DNA of 64,000 nt from Sphingomonas sp. (GTDB lineage: Bacteria > Pseudomonadota > Alphaproteobacteria > Sphingomonadales > Sphingomonadaceae). Of the stretch, positions 8,523-19,130 are shown piece by piece. The stretch lies in NCBI RefSeq assembly GCF_019635455.1, contig NZ_JAHBZJ010000004.1, positions 186,001 to 250,000 on the forward strand, in the 5' to 3' direction. Positions within the stretch are counted from its first letter, which is position 1. Every line of letters begins with the position of its first letter. The position numbers and the translations under genes were made by a program. Below the pieces are notes generated by a model. The model was not told the DNA's origin, made no database searches, and saw nothing but the letters and a program-made list of their open reading frames with translations.

Positions 8523-8897
8523 GCGCCAGCGGCGCCAGCCCGGACTTCGGGACCGCTCCGGCGGCACGTCGCGTGCGCTTCGCTCCTGAAACCGGGCGCG
8601 CGCGGGAATCGGCCCCACTTTGCCCGTCGCCGCCCACAGTGCGCGTGCGAGGTCGCGCCATCCCGTCCCCCGCGCCGAAAACAATACGAGAACATCTCAA
8701 GATCGTAGTTAATACGTCACCCGGCTAAGGCAATTTTTGGGGCAAATTCCCGTAAAATCCCGAGTTGAGGCATTGAAAACCGGGGGCGCTTAAGTTACGC
8801 CCTTGGTTAACAGGGCAACCTTATCGTCATCCGAAGGGGATCCGGCGCGCGTGGGGCAAGCACGCTTCCGGAGACGGAGGAGGTTTGTCCGCCGCAA
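8523..8897 (+). promoter_or_regulatory. Long leader and promoter region upstream of the dcw cluster
   Basis: No convincing gene in 375 bases. An ORF opens at 8519 over the previous stop, but its product is Arg/Pro/Ser-rich with no recognisable pattern. From about 8690 the composition turns AT-richer, as expected for a promoter. GCCCT/AGGGC (8799-8803 and 8811-8815) could form a short hairpin around GGTTAA. TTGGTTAA at 8803-8810 reads TTAACCAA on the other strand, one base off the CtrA half-site TTAACCAT. GGAGGAGG (8876-8883) is the likely mraZ ribosome site. Confidence 0.5.
8748..8762. promoter_or_regulatory. Candidate MraZ operator: direct TCCCG repeats with 10-base period
   Basis: TCCCG at 8748-8752 and 8758-8762 are spaced exactly ten bases apart, with a GGGG run at 8739-8742. 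On the minus strand this reads CGGGA-N5-CGGGA. MraZ in E. coli and Mycoplasma binds TGGGN direct repeats with 5-base spacers upstream of its own operon, so spacing and core match but the first base and orientation do not. Confidence 0.35.
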
Positions 8898-9419
8898 ATG
8901 AGGGCGGGCGTGGGTCGAAGCGGGTATCGAGGCGTGGGGCTGCAGTTGGTGGACGACAAGGGTCGTGTCGCCATCCCCGCCGGCCTGCGCGCGACGCTCG
9001 AAAAGAACAGCGGACAAGCCGAAGGTTCGAAGGACGCGCGCGTCGCGATCCTGACGACGCATGAGAGCGATCCCTGCCTGATCGCCTATGACGAACCCTA
9101 TTTCGACCTGCTGATGGACCGGCTCGATGCCCGCGAGCTGGAATTTGCCGGTGAGCGGGGCCGTAGCGACTCCAACATCTGGCGCGAAGGTGTCGGATCG
9201 AGCGAGAACATCGCCTTTGATCCGTCCGGCCGCTTCGTCGTTCCCGGCATGCATGCGGATCACGCCAACATCGGCAAGCCGGGCTACGCCTTTTTCTACG
9301 GCGTCGGCAAGGTGATCGAAATCTGGGATCCGCGCACCCTGCTCGCGCATCCGACCGCCCCGGAAAGCATGAAGACCGCCTGTCGTTATCACCTTGCCGA
9401 CAAGAAGGTGACGCTGTGA
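8898..9419 (+). CDS. mraZ: MraZ, dcw-cluster transcriptional regulator
   Basis: A 173-residue protein with two AbrB-like MraZ repeats: [14 protein letters not shown] near residue 18 and [13 protein letters not shown] near residue 110, each carrying the DxxGR DNA-contacting core. MraZ binds upstream of its own operon and tunes expression of the division and wall genes. It is longer than the usual 143-152 residues because of an insertion between the repeats. The ATG at 8898 sits 14 bases after the best ribosome site, a little far, so a start a few codons downstream is possible. The stop overlaps the rsmH start. Confidence 0.85.
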   Translation: MRAGVGRSGYRGVGLQLVDDKGRVAIPAGLRATLEKNSGQAEGSKDARVAILTTHESDPCLIAYDEPYFDLLMDRLDARELEFAGERGRSDSNIWREGVGSSENIAFDPSGRFVVPGMHADHANIGKPGYAFFYGVGKVIEIWDPRTLLAHPTAPESMKTACRYHLADKKVTL

Positions 9420-10360
9420 CCGCCGCCCCGGCCCTGCGCCCCCATGTCCCGGTCTTGCTGGACGAGGTGATCGATGCCCTGTCGATCGCGCCCGGCGAGC
9501 GCCATGTCGATGCGACGTTCGGCGCGGGCGGCTATACCGACGCGATCCTCGACCGGGGGGCGCAGGTGGTCGCGTTCGACCGGGACCCGCGCGCGATCGC
9601 CGATGGGCAGCCGCGCGTCGCCGCGCATGGCGGGCGGTTGATCCTGATCGAGGCGCCGTTTTCGACCCTGGATCGCGAACTCGACGCGCGCGACCTTGCC
9701 CCGGTCGATGGCGTGACGCTGGATATCGGTGTCTCTTCGATGCAGCTCGACCAGGCGGAGCGCGGGTTCAGCTTTCAGGCCGACGGGCCGCTCGACATGC
9801 GGATGGCGGGCGAGGGGGTGAGCGCGGCCGATTTCGTCAACGACGCGGACGAGGCCGAGATCGCCGATATCCTCTTTCACTATGGCGAGGAACCGCGCGC
9901 ACGACGGGTGGCGCGGGCGATCGTCGCCGCACGGCCGCTGACCCGCACCGCGGAACTGGCGGCGGTGGTGCGTCGGGCGCTGGGGTACAAGCCGCACGAC
10001 AAGAAGGACCCGGCGACCCGCACCTTTCAGGCGATCCGCATCCATGTGAACCGCGAACTGGACGAACTGGCCGAGGGGCTGGCGGCTGCGGAGCGGGTGC
10101 TGAAGCCCGGCGGGCGGCTGGCGGTCGTCACCTTTCACAGCCTTGAGGACCGGATGGTCAAGAAATTCATGCGCGAGCGCAGCGGGAGCGAACCCGCCGG
10201 ATCGCGCCACCGTCCGGCGGTCGCCGCCGCGCGCGCGCCCAGTTTCGAGGCGCCGGCCAAGCCGGTGCGCCCGGGCGAGCGCGAACTTTCGGTCAACCCG
10301 CGCGCGCGCTCCGCGACGCTGCGCGTGGCCCGGCGCACCGCCGCGCCGGCATGGAATTGA
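9416..10360 (+). CDS. rsmH: 16S rRNA (cytosine-1402-N4)-methyltransferase RsmH
   Basis: A 314-residue S-adenosylmethionine methyltransferase that modifies C1402 in the ribosomal P site. It shows [13 protein letters not shown] at the start, the SAM-binding [11 protein letters not shown] loop, [11 protein letters not shown], the substrate segment [14 protein letters not shown] and [11 protein letters not shown]. The gene begins with GTG inside the mraZ stop (GTGA), so it is translationally coupled. The C-terminal 40 residues are Arg/Ala/Pro-rich. Confidence 0.93.
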   Translation: MTAAPALRPHVPVLLDEVIDALSIAPGERHVDATFGAGGYTDAILDRGAQVVAFDRDPRAIADGQPRVAAHGGRLILIEAPFSTLDRELDARDLAPVDGVTLDIGVSSMQLDQAERGFSFQADGPLDMRMAGEGVSAADFVNDADEAEIADILFHYGEEPRARRVARAIVAARPLTRTAELAAVVRRALGYKPHDKKDPATRTFQAIRIHVNRELDELAEGLAAAERVLKPGGRLAVVTFHSLEDRMVKKFMRERSGSEPAGSRHRPAVAAARAPSFEAPAKPVRPGERELSVNPRARSATLRVARRTAAPAWN

Positions 10361-10373
10361 GGAGGGGAAGGCA

Positions 10374-10979
10374 GTGGTAAAGGCGCTCAGCGGGTTCGGG
10401 TGGTTCCTGACCGGGGTGGTGGTGGCTCCGGGCTGCTACATGGTGTCGTCTCAGGTCGCGTCCGAGCGGACGCGGGTGGAAGGCGTCGAGCGCGCGATCG
10501 CCAAGGCGCACAAGGACATTCGCGACCTGGAAACCGAATTCGATACGCGCGCCAATCTCGCCCAGCTCGAACGCTGGAATGGGGAGGTGATGCGGTTCGC
10601 CGCGCCGACGCCGCAGCAATTCCTGGCGAGCGATACGCAGCTCGCCTCGCTGCGCCCACTGGAAGGTGACGGGCTGGCGCAACGCTATGCCGCGATGGTG
10701 GTCCCGCAGGGTGTGGCGGGCGTCGCCGGGAGTGCGGCGAAAGCGGTCGATGCGGCGGCCGGTAGTGCGGCCGAGGCGGTGGCGAAGGCCGCGCCGGCGC
10801 CAAAGCCGGATCCCGCCGCTGCCACCCGCTCCGCCGCGACGGCGGTGGCCCAGGCCAAACCGGTCGCGGAGGCGGCGAAGAGCGAGCGTGTGGCGATGCT
10901 CGACCGCAAGCTGCTCGACGATTCGAGCTTCGGCGATCTGATGAAGGGCGTGAAGGCGGAGGCGTCGCGGCTGCGGTGA
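10374..10979 (+). CDS. FtsL-type division protein (sphingomonad form)
   Basis: A 201-residue protein in the exact place of ftsL. One N-terminal transmembrane helix (about residues 8-24) is followed by a coiled coil (ASERTRVEGVERAIAKAHKD and onward), the expected architecture for FtsL, which forms a complex with FtsB and FtsQ. After about residue 100 it continues into an Ala-rich low-complexity tail that ordinary FtsL (about 100-120 residues) lacks. The start is GTG at 10374 with GAGGAGGGGAAGG just upstream. Identification rests on position and layout, not sequence identity. Confidence 0.7.
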   Translation: MVKALSGFGWFLTGVVVAPGCYMVSSQVASERTRVEGVERAIAKAHKDIRDLETEFDTRANLAQLERWNGEVMRFAAPTPQQFLASDTQLASLRPLEGDGLAQRYAAMVVPQGVAGVAGSAAKAVDAAAGSAAEAVAKAAPAPKPDPAAATRSAATAVAQAKPVAEAAKSERVAMLDRKLLDDSSFGDLMKGVKAEASRLR

Positions 10980-12721
10980 CGGTGCTGCTCGCCCCCGCGC
11001 TGCGGCACCGCAGTGGCCACGGTCCCCGCCAGGGCGGGATCGCGGTCACGCATCTGCGGCTGATGGTGCTCACGCTGCTGTTCGCGGCGGCGATCTGCGT
11101 CATCATCGGGCGTCTGGCGCTGCTCGCACTGATCGCCGAGCCGGCGGGGGCGGCCAGTGTCAATGCGATGCTGGTGCCGATGCGCGGCGATCTGGTCGAT
11201 CGCAACGGCGCCCCGCTGGCGCGCACGATCGATGCGTGGTCGATCGGCGTGCGGCCGGGCAAGGTGATCGGCAACAAGGATGAGCTGGCGCGGATGCTGG
11301 CGGCGACCCTGCCCGGCAAGAGTGCGTCCGATTATGCCCGCATCCTGTCGAGCGATGCGCGCTTCACCTACCTAAAGCGCCGCGCGGTCCCCGAACTGGT
11401 GGCGGCGGTCCACGAACTGGGTGAGCCGGGCATAGAATTCGCGCGCGAGCCGCAGCGCCTGTATCCCCAGGCCACGCTGGCCGCGCATGCGCTGGGCTTC
11501 GTCGATTTCGACGGTCACGGCGTGAGCGGCATGGAGCGTGCGCTGGATCCCGCGCTGAGCGATCCCACGCGGCGCGGCAAGCCGGTGGCGCTGTCGATCG
11601 ATCTGCGTGCGCAGGCGGCGATGGAGAGCGAGCTGGGCGCGGCGATGACCTCGCTTCAGGCGCGCGGGGCCGCCGGCATCATCATGGACGTCGCGACGGG
11701 TGAGGTGATCGCCATGGCCTCGCTCCCGACGTTCAACCCCAACAATGTGAAGGGCGCCAATCCCGAGCATTTCCGCAACAACGTGACCCAGAGCGTCTAT
11801 GAACTGGGTTCGACGTTCAAGCCGATCACCATGGCGCTGGCGATCGAAAGCGGCGTCGTCCCGTCGATGGCGAAACGCTATGACGCGACCGAGCCGCTAC
11901 AGGTCGGCGGGTTCAAGATTCGCGACGATCACGCCCAGCGGCGCTGGCTCAACGTGCCGGAAACACTGATCCATTCCTCGAACATCGCGACGGCGCGCAT
12001 CGCCGACGAACTGGGCAAGGACCGGATGCAGGGCATGTTCCGCCGGATGGGGTTCGATGCCAAGCCGCGGATCGAACTGGGCGGGACCGCGGGGCCGCTC
12101 TGGCCGAAATACTGGGCGCGCACGACGGTGATGACCACCGGCTATGGTCATGGGATCGCGGTCACGCCGCTGCATCTCGCCACCGCCTATGCCGCGCTGG
12201 TCAATGGCGGAATCTGGCATCCGGCGACGCTGCGCAAGCTCGCGCCCGGCCAGGTGCCTGAGGGGCATCGCGTGATTTCAGAGCCGACCAGCGCGCGGAT
12301 GCGCCAGCTGCTGCGACTGATCGTGACGCATGGCACGGGGACGAAGGCGAACGCGCCGGGCTATCGCGTGGGTGGCAAGACCGGCACCGCCGAGGTGCCG
12401 GGGCGGGGCGGTTATCAACGCAATAAGAACGTATCGACCTTCGCAGCGGCTTTCCCGATGGACGCACCGCGCTATGTGGTGCTGGTCATGCTCGATTCCC
12501 CGATCGGAAATGCCCAGACCTTCGGTCTCACGACCGCCGGCTGGACCGCCGCCCCCGTGGTCAACCGCGTCATCATGCGCACCGGCGCGATGCTGGGCGT
12601 GATGCCGGACGAAACCCGCGACGTCGATGTGTCCGACCTGATCCCGCTGCTGTGGGACCCCGACAAGAAGGCCGCCGCAACCACCAACACCCCCGTGGTC
12701 GCGCCGGGAGCCGGCGAGTGA
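10976..12721 (+). CDS. ftsI: Peptidoglycan D,D-transpeptidase FtsI (PBP3)
   Basis: A 581-residue septal class B penicillin-binding protein. An N-terminal membrane helix (about residues 25-45) precedes the pedestal domain. The transpeptidase motifs are STFK (ELGSTFKPITMAL), SSN (IHSSNIATARIA) and KTG (VGGKTGTAEVPG), in the usual order. It crosslinks septal peptidoglycan in complex with FtsW. GTG start overlaps the previous stop (GTGA), and its own stop overlaps murE in the same way. Confidence 0.93.
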   Translation: MTVLLAPALRHRSGHGPRQGGIAVTHLRLMVLTLLFAAAICVIIGRLALLALIAEPAGAASVNAMLVPMRGDLVDRNGAPLARTIDAWSIGVRPGKVIGNKDELARMLAATLPGKSASDYARILSSDARFTYLKRRAVPELVAAVHELGEPGIEFAREPQRLYPQATLAAHALGFVDFDGHGVSGMERALDPALSDPTRRGKPVALSIDLRAQAAMESELGAAMTSLQARGAAGIIMDVATGEVIAMASLPTFNPNNVKGANPEHFRNNVTQSVYELGSTFKPITMALAIESGVVPSMAKRYDATEPLQVGGFKIRDDHAQRRWLNVPETLIHSSNIATARIADELGKDRMQGMFRRMGFDAKPRIELGGTAGPLWPKYWARTTVMTTGYGHGIAVTPLHLATAYAALVNGGIWHPATLRKLAPGQVPEGHRVISEPTSARMRQLLRLIVTHGTGTKANAPGYRVGGKTGTAEVPGRGGYQRNKNVSTFAAAFPMDAPRYVVLVMLDSPIGNAQTFGLTTAGWTAAPVVNRVIMRTGAMLGVMPDETRDVDVSDLIPLLWDPDKKAAATTNTPVVAPGAGE

Positions 12722-14133
12722 GGCTGGCCGAGCTGACCGGCGGGGCAGAGGACAGCATCGTCACCGGCTTCGCGATCGACCACCGCAAGGTCGCGCCCGG
12801 CACCGTGTTCGGCGCGTTTCGCGGCGCCCGCTTCAACGGCGAGGATTTCATTGCGGAGGCGGTGGCGCGCGGCGCGATCGCGGTGGTCGCGCGGCCCGAG
12901 GTGCAGGTCGAGGGCGCGGCGCATATCGCGACCGATCATCCGCGCACCCAGTTCGCCCGGATCGCCGCGCGGTTCTTCGCACCCTTTCCCGACATTTCGG
13001 TCGCGGTCACCGGCACCAACGGCAAGACATCGACCGTGGAGATGGTGCGTCAGCTGTGGCGGATGGCCGGCCATAACGCCGCATCGATCGGGACGCTGGG
13101 CGTCACCACGGCGGGTGAGATGGTATCGACCGGCCTGACCACGCCCGATGTCGTCACCTTCCTGTCCAATGTCGCGGGTCTTGCCCGTGAAGGCGTCACC
13201 CACCTCGCCTTCGAAGCGTCGAGCCATGGCCTGTCGCAATATCGGACCGAGGGGCTGCCGGTGGCGGCGGCGGCGTTCACCAATCTCTCACGCGACCATC
13301 TCGACTATCACAGCGACATGGCCGAATATTTCGCCGCCAAGCAGCGGCTGTTCGCCGATGTGCTCGATCCCGACGGAACGGCGGTGGTGTGGGCCGACGA
13401 TCCGCATTCCGAACGCGTGATCGATATCGCGCGCACGCGTGGCAACCGGATCCTGACCGTCGGCACCCATGGCCAGTCGCTGCGGCTGGTTTCGCGGGCG
13501 CCGACCCTGCTCGACCAGAAGCTGGTGATCGAGGCCGATGGCCGCGAACATCGCGTCGGCCTGCCCCTGATCGGCGGCTATCAGGCGGCGAATGCGCTGG
13601 TCGCGGCGGGTCTGGTGATCGCGACCGGTGGCGATGTCGCCGAAACGCTCGCCAACCTCGCCCGTCTTCAGCCGGTACGCGGGCGGCTGGAACGGGCGGT
13701 GATCGCCAGGAGCGGTGCGCCGGTCTATGTCGATTATGCGCACACGCCCGATGCGATCGAGGCGGCGATCGCCGCGCTCAAGCCGCACGCCGCGGGGCGG
13801 CTGATCCTGGTGTTCGGCGCCGGCGGCGATCGCGACGCGGGGAAGCGCGAGCCGATGGGACAGGCCGCCTGTGCCGGCGCCGATCTGGTGATCGTGACCG
13901 ACGACAATCCGCGGGGGGAGGATGCGGCATCGATCCGCGCCGCGGTGATGAAGGGGTGTCCGGCCGCGACGGAGATCGGCGACCGGGGACAGGCGATCGC
14001 CGCCGCCATCGCCGCCGCGGGACCGGAGGACATCGTCCTGATCGCGGGCAAGGGGCATGAACAGGGCCAGATCGTCAACGACATGATCCTGCCCTTTGAC
14101 GATGTAAGCGTCGCGCGGGAGGCGGCGGCATGA
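12718..14133 (+). CDS. murE: UDP-MurNAc-L-Ala-D-Glu:meso-diaminopimelate ligase MurE
   Basis: A 471-residue Mur ligase that adds the third residue of the stem peptide. The ATP loop is VTGTNGKTSTVEM, the carbamylated-lysine region follows EASSHGL, and the C-domain has VDYAHTPDAIEAA. The DNPR motif (VTDDNPRGED) is the diagnostic for meso-diaminopimelate rather than lysine. GTG start at 12718 overlaps the ftsI stop. Confidence 0.95.
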   Translation: MRLAELTGGAEDSIVTGFAIDHRKVAPGTVFGAFRGARFNGEDFIAEAVARGAIAVVARPEVQVEGAAHIATDHPRTQFARIAARFFAPFPDISVAVTGTNGKTSTVEMVRQLWRMAGHNAASIGTLGVTTAGEMVSTGLTTPDVVTFLSNVAGLAREGVTHLAFEASSHGLSQYRTEGLPVAAAAFTNLSRDHLDYHSDMAEYFAAKQRLFADVLDPDGTAVVWADDPHSERVIDIARTRGNRILTVGTHGQSLRLVSRAPTLLDQKLVIEADGREHRVGLPLIGGYQAANALVAAGLVIATGGDVAETLANLARLQPVRGRLERAVIARSGAPVYVDYAHTPDAIEAAIAALKPHAAGRLILVFGAGGDRDAGKREPMGQAACAGADLVIVTDDNPRGEDAASIRAAVMKGCPAATEIGDRGQAIAAAIAAAGPEDIVLIAGKGHEQGQIVNDMILPFDDVSVAREAAA

Positions 14134-15509
14134 CCGCGCCGCTATGGACATCCGCCGAGATCGCCGCCGCCACCGGCGGCACCGCCTCGGCCAGGTTCGA
14201 GGTCGAGGGGGTCGCGTTCGACAGCCGCGAGGTCGGGCCGGGTGCGCTTTTCCTCGCGCTGACCGGTGAGACGACCGACGGCCACAAATTCCTCGACCAG
14301 GCATTTGCGAGCGGTGCGAGCGGCGCGATCGTGTCGCGGGAAACCGGCCATCCCCACATCCTGGTCGGCGACACGATGGTCGCGCTCGAAAACCTGGCCC
14401 GGGCGAGCCGCAAGCGGATGGAGGGCGTCGTGATCGGCGTCACCGGATCGGCGGGCAAGACCGGGACGAAGGAGGCGCTGTTCGAATGCCTCGACCGGAT
14501 CGATCCCGGCGCGGCGCATCGATCGGTCAAGAGCTACAACAACCATACCGGCGTTCCGCTGAGCCTGTCGCGGATGCCGCGCGAAACGCGTTTCGGCGTT
14601 TTCGAGATGGGGATGAACCATGCCGGCGAACTGCTGGCGCTGACCCATATGGTGCGCCCCCATATCGCCATCGTCACGACGATCGCCCCGGCGCATACCG
14701 AGTTCTTTGCCAGCGTCGAGGCGATCGCCGACGCCAAGGGCGAGATTTTTCAGGGACTGGAGCCGGGTGGCACGGCGATCGTGCCGTTCGACAGCCTCCA
14801 CCGCGACCGGCTGATCGCGGCGGCGACGCCGCATGCGGGGCGCATCGTGACCTTTGGTCTGGGCGAGGGCGCCGATGTGCGCGCGATCGAAATCCTGCCG
14901 AACCAGCCGGGTGGCACCTTCGTCACCGCGCGGATCGGCGCGGACCGCACGCTCAGCTTCACCCTGTCGCAACCGGGTGATCACTGGGTCGCCAACGCGA
15001 TGGCGGTGCTGGCGGCGGTCGATGCGGCGGGCGGCGATCTGGAACAGGCGGGCCTGGCGCTGGCAGAGATGGGCGGTCTTGCCGGACGCGGCGCGCGGTT
15101 CGCGGTGCCGGTCGCGGACGGGCAGGCGCTGGTGATCGACGAAAGCTACAATGCGAATCCCGCGTCGATGCGCGCAACGCTGGCGGTGCTGGCGGCGACG
15201 CCGGCGCAGCGGCGCATCGCGGTGCTGGGCGAGATGCGCGAACTTGGCGAGGAGTCCGCCGCCTATCACGCCGCGCTTGCCGATCCGGTCGCGACCGCAG
15301 GCGTCGAGGCGTTGCTTCTTGTCGGCGAAGGGATGGCGCCGCTGGCGCATGCGCTTGAGGGGCGGATCGAATTGGTCCATGTGGCCGATGCCGCCGCCGC
15401 ACGCGATCGCGTCGAAACGATGCTTCGGGCGGGTGACGCGCTGCTCATCAAGGGGTCGAACGGGGTCGGGTTGTCGCGCGTCGTCGCGGCGCTACAGGGA
15501 AGGGGCTGA
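14130..15509 (+). CDS. murF: UDP-MurNAc-tripeptide:D-Ala-D-Ala ligase MurF
   Basis: A 459-residue Mur ligase completing the UDP-MurNAc-pentapeptide. The N-domain [15 protein letters not shown], the ATP loop [12 protein letters not shown], the [10 protein letters not shown] block and [13 protein letters not shown] in the C-domain are all typical. It starts with ATG inside the murE stop (ATGA) and ends one base into the mraY start. The intact ligase run implies meso-DAP-type peptidoglycan. Confidence 0.95.
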   Translation: MTAPLWTSAEIAAATGGTASARFEVEGVAFDSREVGPGALFLALTGETTDGHKFLDQAFASGASGAIVSRETGHPHILVGDTMVALENLARASRKRMEGVVIGVTGSAGKTGTKEALFECLDRIDPGAAHRSVKSYNNHTGVPLSLSRMPRETRFGVFEMGMNHAGELLALTHMVRPHIAIVTTIAPAHTEFFASVEAIADAKGEIFQGLEPGGTAIVPFDSLHRDRLIAAATPHAGRIVTFGLGEGADVRAIEILPNQPGGTFVTARIGADRTLSFTLSQPGDHWVANAMAVLAAVDAAGGDLEQAGLALAEMGGLAGRGARFAVPVADGQALVIDESYNANPASMRATLAVLAATPAQRRIAVLGEMRELGEESAAYHAALADPVATAGVEALLLVGEGMAPLAHALEGRIELVHVADAAAARDRVETMLRAGDALLIKGSNGVGLSRVVAALQGRG

Positions 15510-16579
15510 TGCTTTACGAATTGGCCGAATGGCTGGGCTTTCCGGGGCTGCTCAACCTGGTGCGCTATCTGTCGTTCCGCACCGGGGCGGCGGTCGCCAC
15601 CGCGCTGCTGATCGGCCTCATCATCGGTCCGCGTTTCATTGGCTGGCTGCGGGTGCGGCAGGGCAAGGGTCAGCCGATCCGCGCCGACGGGCCGCAGAGC
15701 CACCTCGCCAAACGCGGCACGCCGACCATGGGCGGGCTGATGATCCTCACTAGCCTGTCGCTGTCGATCCTGATCTGGATGGACCTTGCCAATCCCTATG
15801 TCTGGGCCTGCACCTTCGTCACGCTCGGTTTTGGCATGATCGGGTTCCTCGACGATTACGACAAGGTCCGCAAGGCGAGCACGGCCGGCGTCTCCGGGCG
15901 CGTGCGGCTGCTTGGCGAATTCGCGATCGCGGGGATCGCGGCGTGGATCATCACGCTTCAGAACGGCACCGTGCTCTACGTCCCGTTCTTCAGCCAGCTG
16001 AGTTTCGACCTTGGCCCCTTCTATATCGTCTTCGCGGCGTTCACGATCGTCGCATTCGGCAATGCGGTGAACCTGACCGACGGGCTGGACGGGCTGGCGA
16101 CGATGCCGGTCATCATCGCCAGCATGGCGTTCATGCTGATCGTCTATATCGTCGGGAACAAGATCTACGCGACCTATCTTGGCATTCCGCATGTGCCGGG
16201 GGCGGGCGACCTCGCCATTTTCTGCGGCGCGATCATCGGCGCCGGCCTTGCCTTTCTGTGGTTCAACGCGCCGCCGGCGGCGGTGTTCATGGGCGATACC
16301 GGCAGCCTGGCGCTGGGCGGCGCGCTGGGCGCGATCGCGGTGACCGCGCATCACGAACTGGTGCTGGGCATCATTGGCGGGCTGTTCGTGGTCGAGGCGA
16401 TGAGCGTCATCATCCAGGTCTTCGTCTATAAGCGCACCGGAAAGCGCGTGTTCAAGATGGCGCCGATCCACCATCATTTCGAACAGATGGGGTGGAGCGA
16501 GCCGACCGTCGTGATCCGCTTCTGGATCATCGCCTTCGTCCTCGCGCTTGCCGGCCTCGCGACGCTGAAGCTGCGGTGA
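15509..16579 (+). CDS. mraY: Phospho-MurNAc-pentapeptide transferase MraY
   Basis: A 356-residue integral membrane enzyme of ten transmembrane helices that transfers phospho-MurNAc-pentapeptide to undecaprenyl phosphate, making lipid I. Family blocks seen: [11 protein letters not shown], the Asp pair in [38 protein letters not shown] and the [11 protein letters not shown] histidine loop. TGATG overlap with murF. Confidence 0.96.
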   Translation: MLYELAEWLGFPGLLNLVRYLSFRTGAAVATALLIGLIIGPRFIGWLRVRQGKGQPIRADGPQSHLAKRGTPTMGGLMILTSLSLSILIWMDLANPYVWACTFVTLGFGMIGFLDDYDKVRKASTAGVSGRVRLLGEFAIAGIAAWIITLQNGTVLYVPFFSQLSFDLGPFYIVFAAFTIVAFGNAVNLTDGLDGLATMPVIIASMAFMLIVYIVGNKIYATYLGIPHVPGAGDLAIFCGAIIGAGLAFLWFNAPPAAVFMGDTGSLALGGALGAIAVTAHHELVLGIIGGLFVVEAMSVIIQVFVYKRTGKRVFKMAPIHHHFEQMGWSEPTVVIRFWIIAFVLALAGLATLKLR

Positions 16580-17904
16580 TCGTGTCGCGCGCCTGGCGCG
16601 GGAAACGCTTTGCGGTACTCGGGCTGGCGCGGTCTGGGGCGGCGAGCGTGCGCGCGCTGCTGGCCGGCGGGGCGGAGGTTGTCGCCTGGGACAGCGATGC
16701 TGAGCGGCGCGAGAGCATTGCCGGTGACATTCAGGAACTGTCGAGCCCACTCGACGCGACAACGCTGATCGTTGCGGATCCGGTCGAGACCAGTCTCACC
16801 GGGGTTGCGGGCGTCGTGGTGTCGCCCGGCGTCCCGCTCAATCGGCATCCGGTCGCGGCAAGGGCGCGCGAGGCGGGCGTGCCGGTCATCGGCGATATCG
16901 AGCTGTTCGCGCAGGCGCGGGGCGAACTGCCTCCGCACAAGGTGGTCGGGATCACCGGCACCAACGGCAAGTCGACCACCACCGCGCTGATCCACCATAT
17001 CCTCGAAACGGCGGGTATCCCGGCGCGGCTGGGCGGCAATATCGGCCTGCCGATCCTGGGGCAGGAGCCGTTGCCCGCGGGCGGCGTCTATGTGCTCGAA
17101 CTGTCGAGCTATCAGATCGACCTGACCCACAGCCTCGATTGCGACGTCGCGGTGCTGCTCAACATCACGCCGGACCATCTCGACCGTTATGACGGGTTCG
17201 AAGGCTATGCCGGGTCAAAGGCGCGGCTGTTCGCGATGCAGTCGGCGGGCCATGCGGCGATCATCGGCATCGGCGACGCGGCCGCGCAGGGCGTTGCGAA
17301 ACAGGTGTCGCGTGCCGGTCGCGCAACCGATCTGGTCCGGATCGCGCCGGGCGCATGCATGGACCAGTCGCGCTGGCCCGCGCTTCAGGGGCCGCACAAT
17401 GCGCAGAACGCGCTCGCCGCCATCGCCGCCTGTCAGGCGCTGGGCGTCGCGCAGGCGGCGATCGACCGGGCGCTGGAGAGCTTTCCCGGCCTGCCGCACC
17501 GGATGGAGCGGGTCGCGACGCGCGGCGGCGTGCTGTTCGTCAACGACAGCAAGGCGACCAACCCCGACAGCGCCGCGCCCGCGCTGGCCGCATTCGACCG
17601 CGTCCACTGGATTGTCGGCGGACAGGCCAAGACCGACGATCTGGAGGCGTGCCGACCGGGCTTTGGCCATGTCGTGCGCGCCTATGTGATCGGCGATGCG
17701 GCGCGGCGTTTTGCCGAGTTGCTGAAGGGTGAATTTCCGGTCGAAACGAGCGGCACGCTCGACGCCGCGGTGCGATCGGCGGCGGCGCAGGCGCTGCCGG
17801 GAGAGACGGTGCTGCTGTCGCCGGCCTGTGCCTCGTTCGACCAGTTCCGGGATTATGAGGATCGCGGCGCGCAGTTTCGCGCGGCGGTGGGAGCACTCCA
17901 ATGA
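16576..17904 (+). CDS. murD: UDP-MurNAc-L-alanine:D-glutamate ligase MurD
   Basis: A 442-residue Mur ligase. The N-terminal nucleotide-binding loop is [13 protein letters not shown], the ATP loop is [17 protein letters not shown], followed by [18 protein letters not shown] and [12 protein letters not shown]. The C-domain has [15 protein letters not shown], which binds the D-glutamate product. The start is a GTG at 16576 overlapping the mraY stop by four bases. Confidence 0.95.
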   Translation: MIVSRAWRGKRFAVLGLARSGAASVRALLAGGAEVVAWDSDAERRESIAGDIQELSSPLDATTLIVADPVETSLTGVAGVVVSPGVPLNRHPVAARAREAGVPVIGDIELFAQARGELPPHKVVGITGTNGKSTTTALIHHILETAGIPARLGGNIGLPILGQEPLPAGGVYVLELSSYQIDLTHSLDCDVAVLLNITPDHLDRYDGFEGYAGSKARLFAMQSAGHAAIIGIGDAAAQGVAKQVSRAGRATDLVRIAPGACMDQSRWPALQGPHNAQNALAAIAACQALGVAQAAIDRALESFPGLPHRMERVATRGGVLFVNDSKATNPDSAAPALAAFDRVHWIVGGQAKTDDLEACRPGFGHVVRAYVIGDAARRFAELLKGEFPVETSGTLDAAVRSAAAQALPGETVLLSPACASFDQFRDYEDRGAQFRAAVGALQ

Positions 17905-19130
17905 CCGATATCTTGCGAAGCCGGGCGATCGCGAAGCGCGGATGGCGCGGCCGGGTGGAGGACAAGCTGAGCCGGGGCAGCAAGTCCAGCTTTGGCCTGT
18001 GGTTCTGGGAAATCGACCGGGTGCTGCTGCTGCTCGCATTCCTGCTGATCGGGATCGGGCTGGTCGCCGTCGCGGCGGCATCGCCGGCATCGGCGGAACG
18101 CTATTCGGACACGACCAAGCAGTTCGCGGCGATGCATTATTTCTGGCGACAGGCGCTGTGGATCGGCCTGTCGATCCCGGTGCTGCTGGTGGTGTCGATG
18201 CTGCCGATCAATTTCGCGCGGCGGATGGCGATCCTCGGCACGGCGATCTGCATCGTCCTGGTGGCGGTGGCGGGAATGTTCGGGGCAGAGATCAACGGCG
18301 CGCGCCGCTGGATCGGCGTCGGTGTCGCCTCGTTCCAGCCTTCGGAGTTCCTGAAGCCCTTTTTCATCGTCACCATCGCCTGGCTGTTGTCGATCAAGTC
18401 GAAGGAGCCGGACCTGCCGGTCATGCCGCTGACCGGCGTGCTCACCGCGATTGTCGCCGCGCTGCTGATGAAACAGCCCGATTTCGGGCAGACCATGGTG
18501 TTCGGCCTGGTGTGGATCGTGCTGCTGACCCTGGCCGGCATCTCGACGCGCACCATGGGGCTGCTCGGCGGCGCGACGCTGGGCGGGGTGGTCGCGGCCT
18601 ATCTGTTCTACGATACGGCGCGGATCCGCATCGACAGCTTCCTGTTTCCCGATCCCGACAAGGCGGCGGCGGAGCATTATCAGACCGACATGGCGCATGC
18701 GGTCATCACTGCGGGCGGCGCGACCGGCACCGGCCCGGGCGGCGGCACGGTGAAGTTCAAGCTGCCCGAGGCGCATACCGACTATATCTTTTCGGTGGTG
18801 GGTGAGGAGTTCGGGCTGATCGCCTGCATGGGCATCGCCTTGCTCTATCTGGCGATCGTGGTGCGCGTGCTCATCAAGCTGCTGGACGAGGAGGACAGTT
18901 TCCGCCTGCTGGCGGCGGCGGGGCTTGCGGCCCAATTCGGGATTCAGGCGCTGATCAACATGGCGGTCAATACCGGCCTTGCTCCCTCCAAGGGCATGAC
19001 CTTGCCGTTCATTTCCTATGGCGGCAGCTCGATGATCGCGCTGTCGATCGGCATGGGGCTTCTGCTCGCATTCACGCGCCGGAACCCGTATCTCAAGCGC
19101 TCGCCTTACACGGTTCGAGGGAGCAGTTGA
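17901..19130 (+). CDS. ftsW: Lipid II polymerase FtsW (SEDS family)
   Basis: A 409-residue polytopic protein, the septal glycan polymerase that partners FtsI. A basic N-terminus of about 40 residues precedes about ten transmembrane segments. The catalytic-site neighbourhood is PDFGQTMVFGLVWI, and the family signature near the C-terminus is NTGLAPSKGMTLPFISYGGS. ATGA overlap with murD, TGATG overlap with murG. Confidence 0.94.
   Translation: MTDILRSRAIAKRGWRGRVEDKLSRGSKSSFGLWFWEIDRVLLLLAFLLIGIGLVAVAAASPASAERYSDTTKQFAAMHYFWRQALWIGLSIPVLLVVSMLPINFARRMAILGTAICIVLVAVAGMFGAEINGARRWIGVGVASFQPSEFLKPFFIVTIAWLLSIKSKEPDLPVMPLTGVLTAIVAALLMKQPDFGQTMVFGLVWIVLLTLAGISTRTMGLLGGATLGGVVAAYLFYDTARIRIDSFLFPDPDKAAAEHYQTDMAHAVITAGGATGTGPGGGTVKFKLPEAHTDYIFSVVGEEFGLIACMGIALLYLAIVVRVLIKLLDEEDSFRLLAAAGLAAQFGIQALINMAVNTGLAPSKGMTLPFISYGGSSMIALSIGMGLLLAFTRRNPYLKRSPYTVRGSS

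Noticed and set aside
8519..8728. A 69-codon ORF starting in the stop of the small membrane protein gene
   Set aside because: The ATGA overlap is attractive, but the product is Arg/Pro/Ser-rich, has no signal or pattern, and runs into the probable mraZ promoter region.
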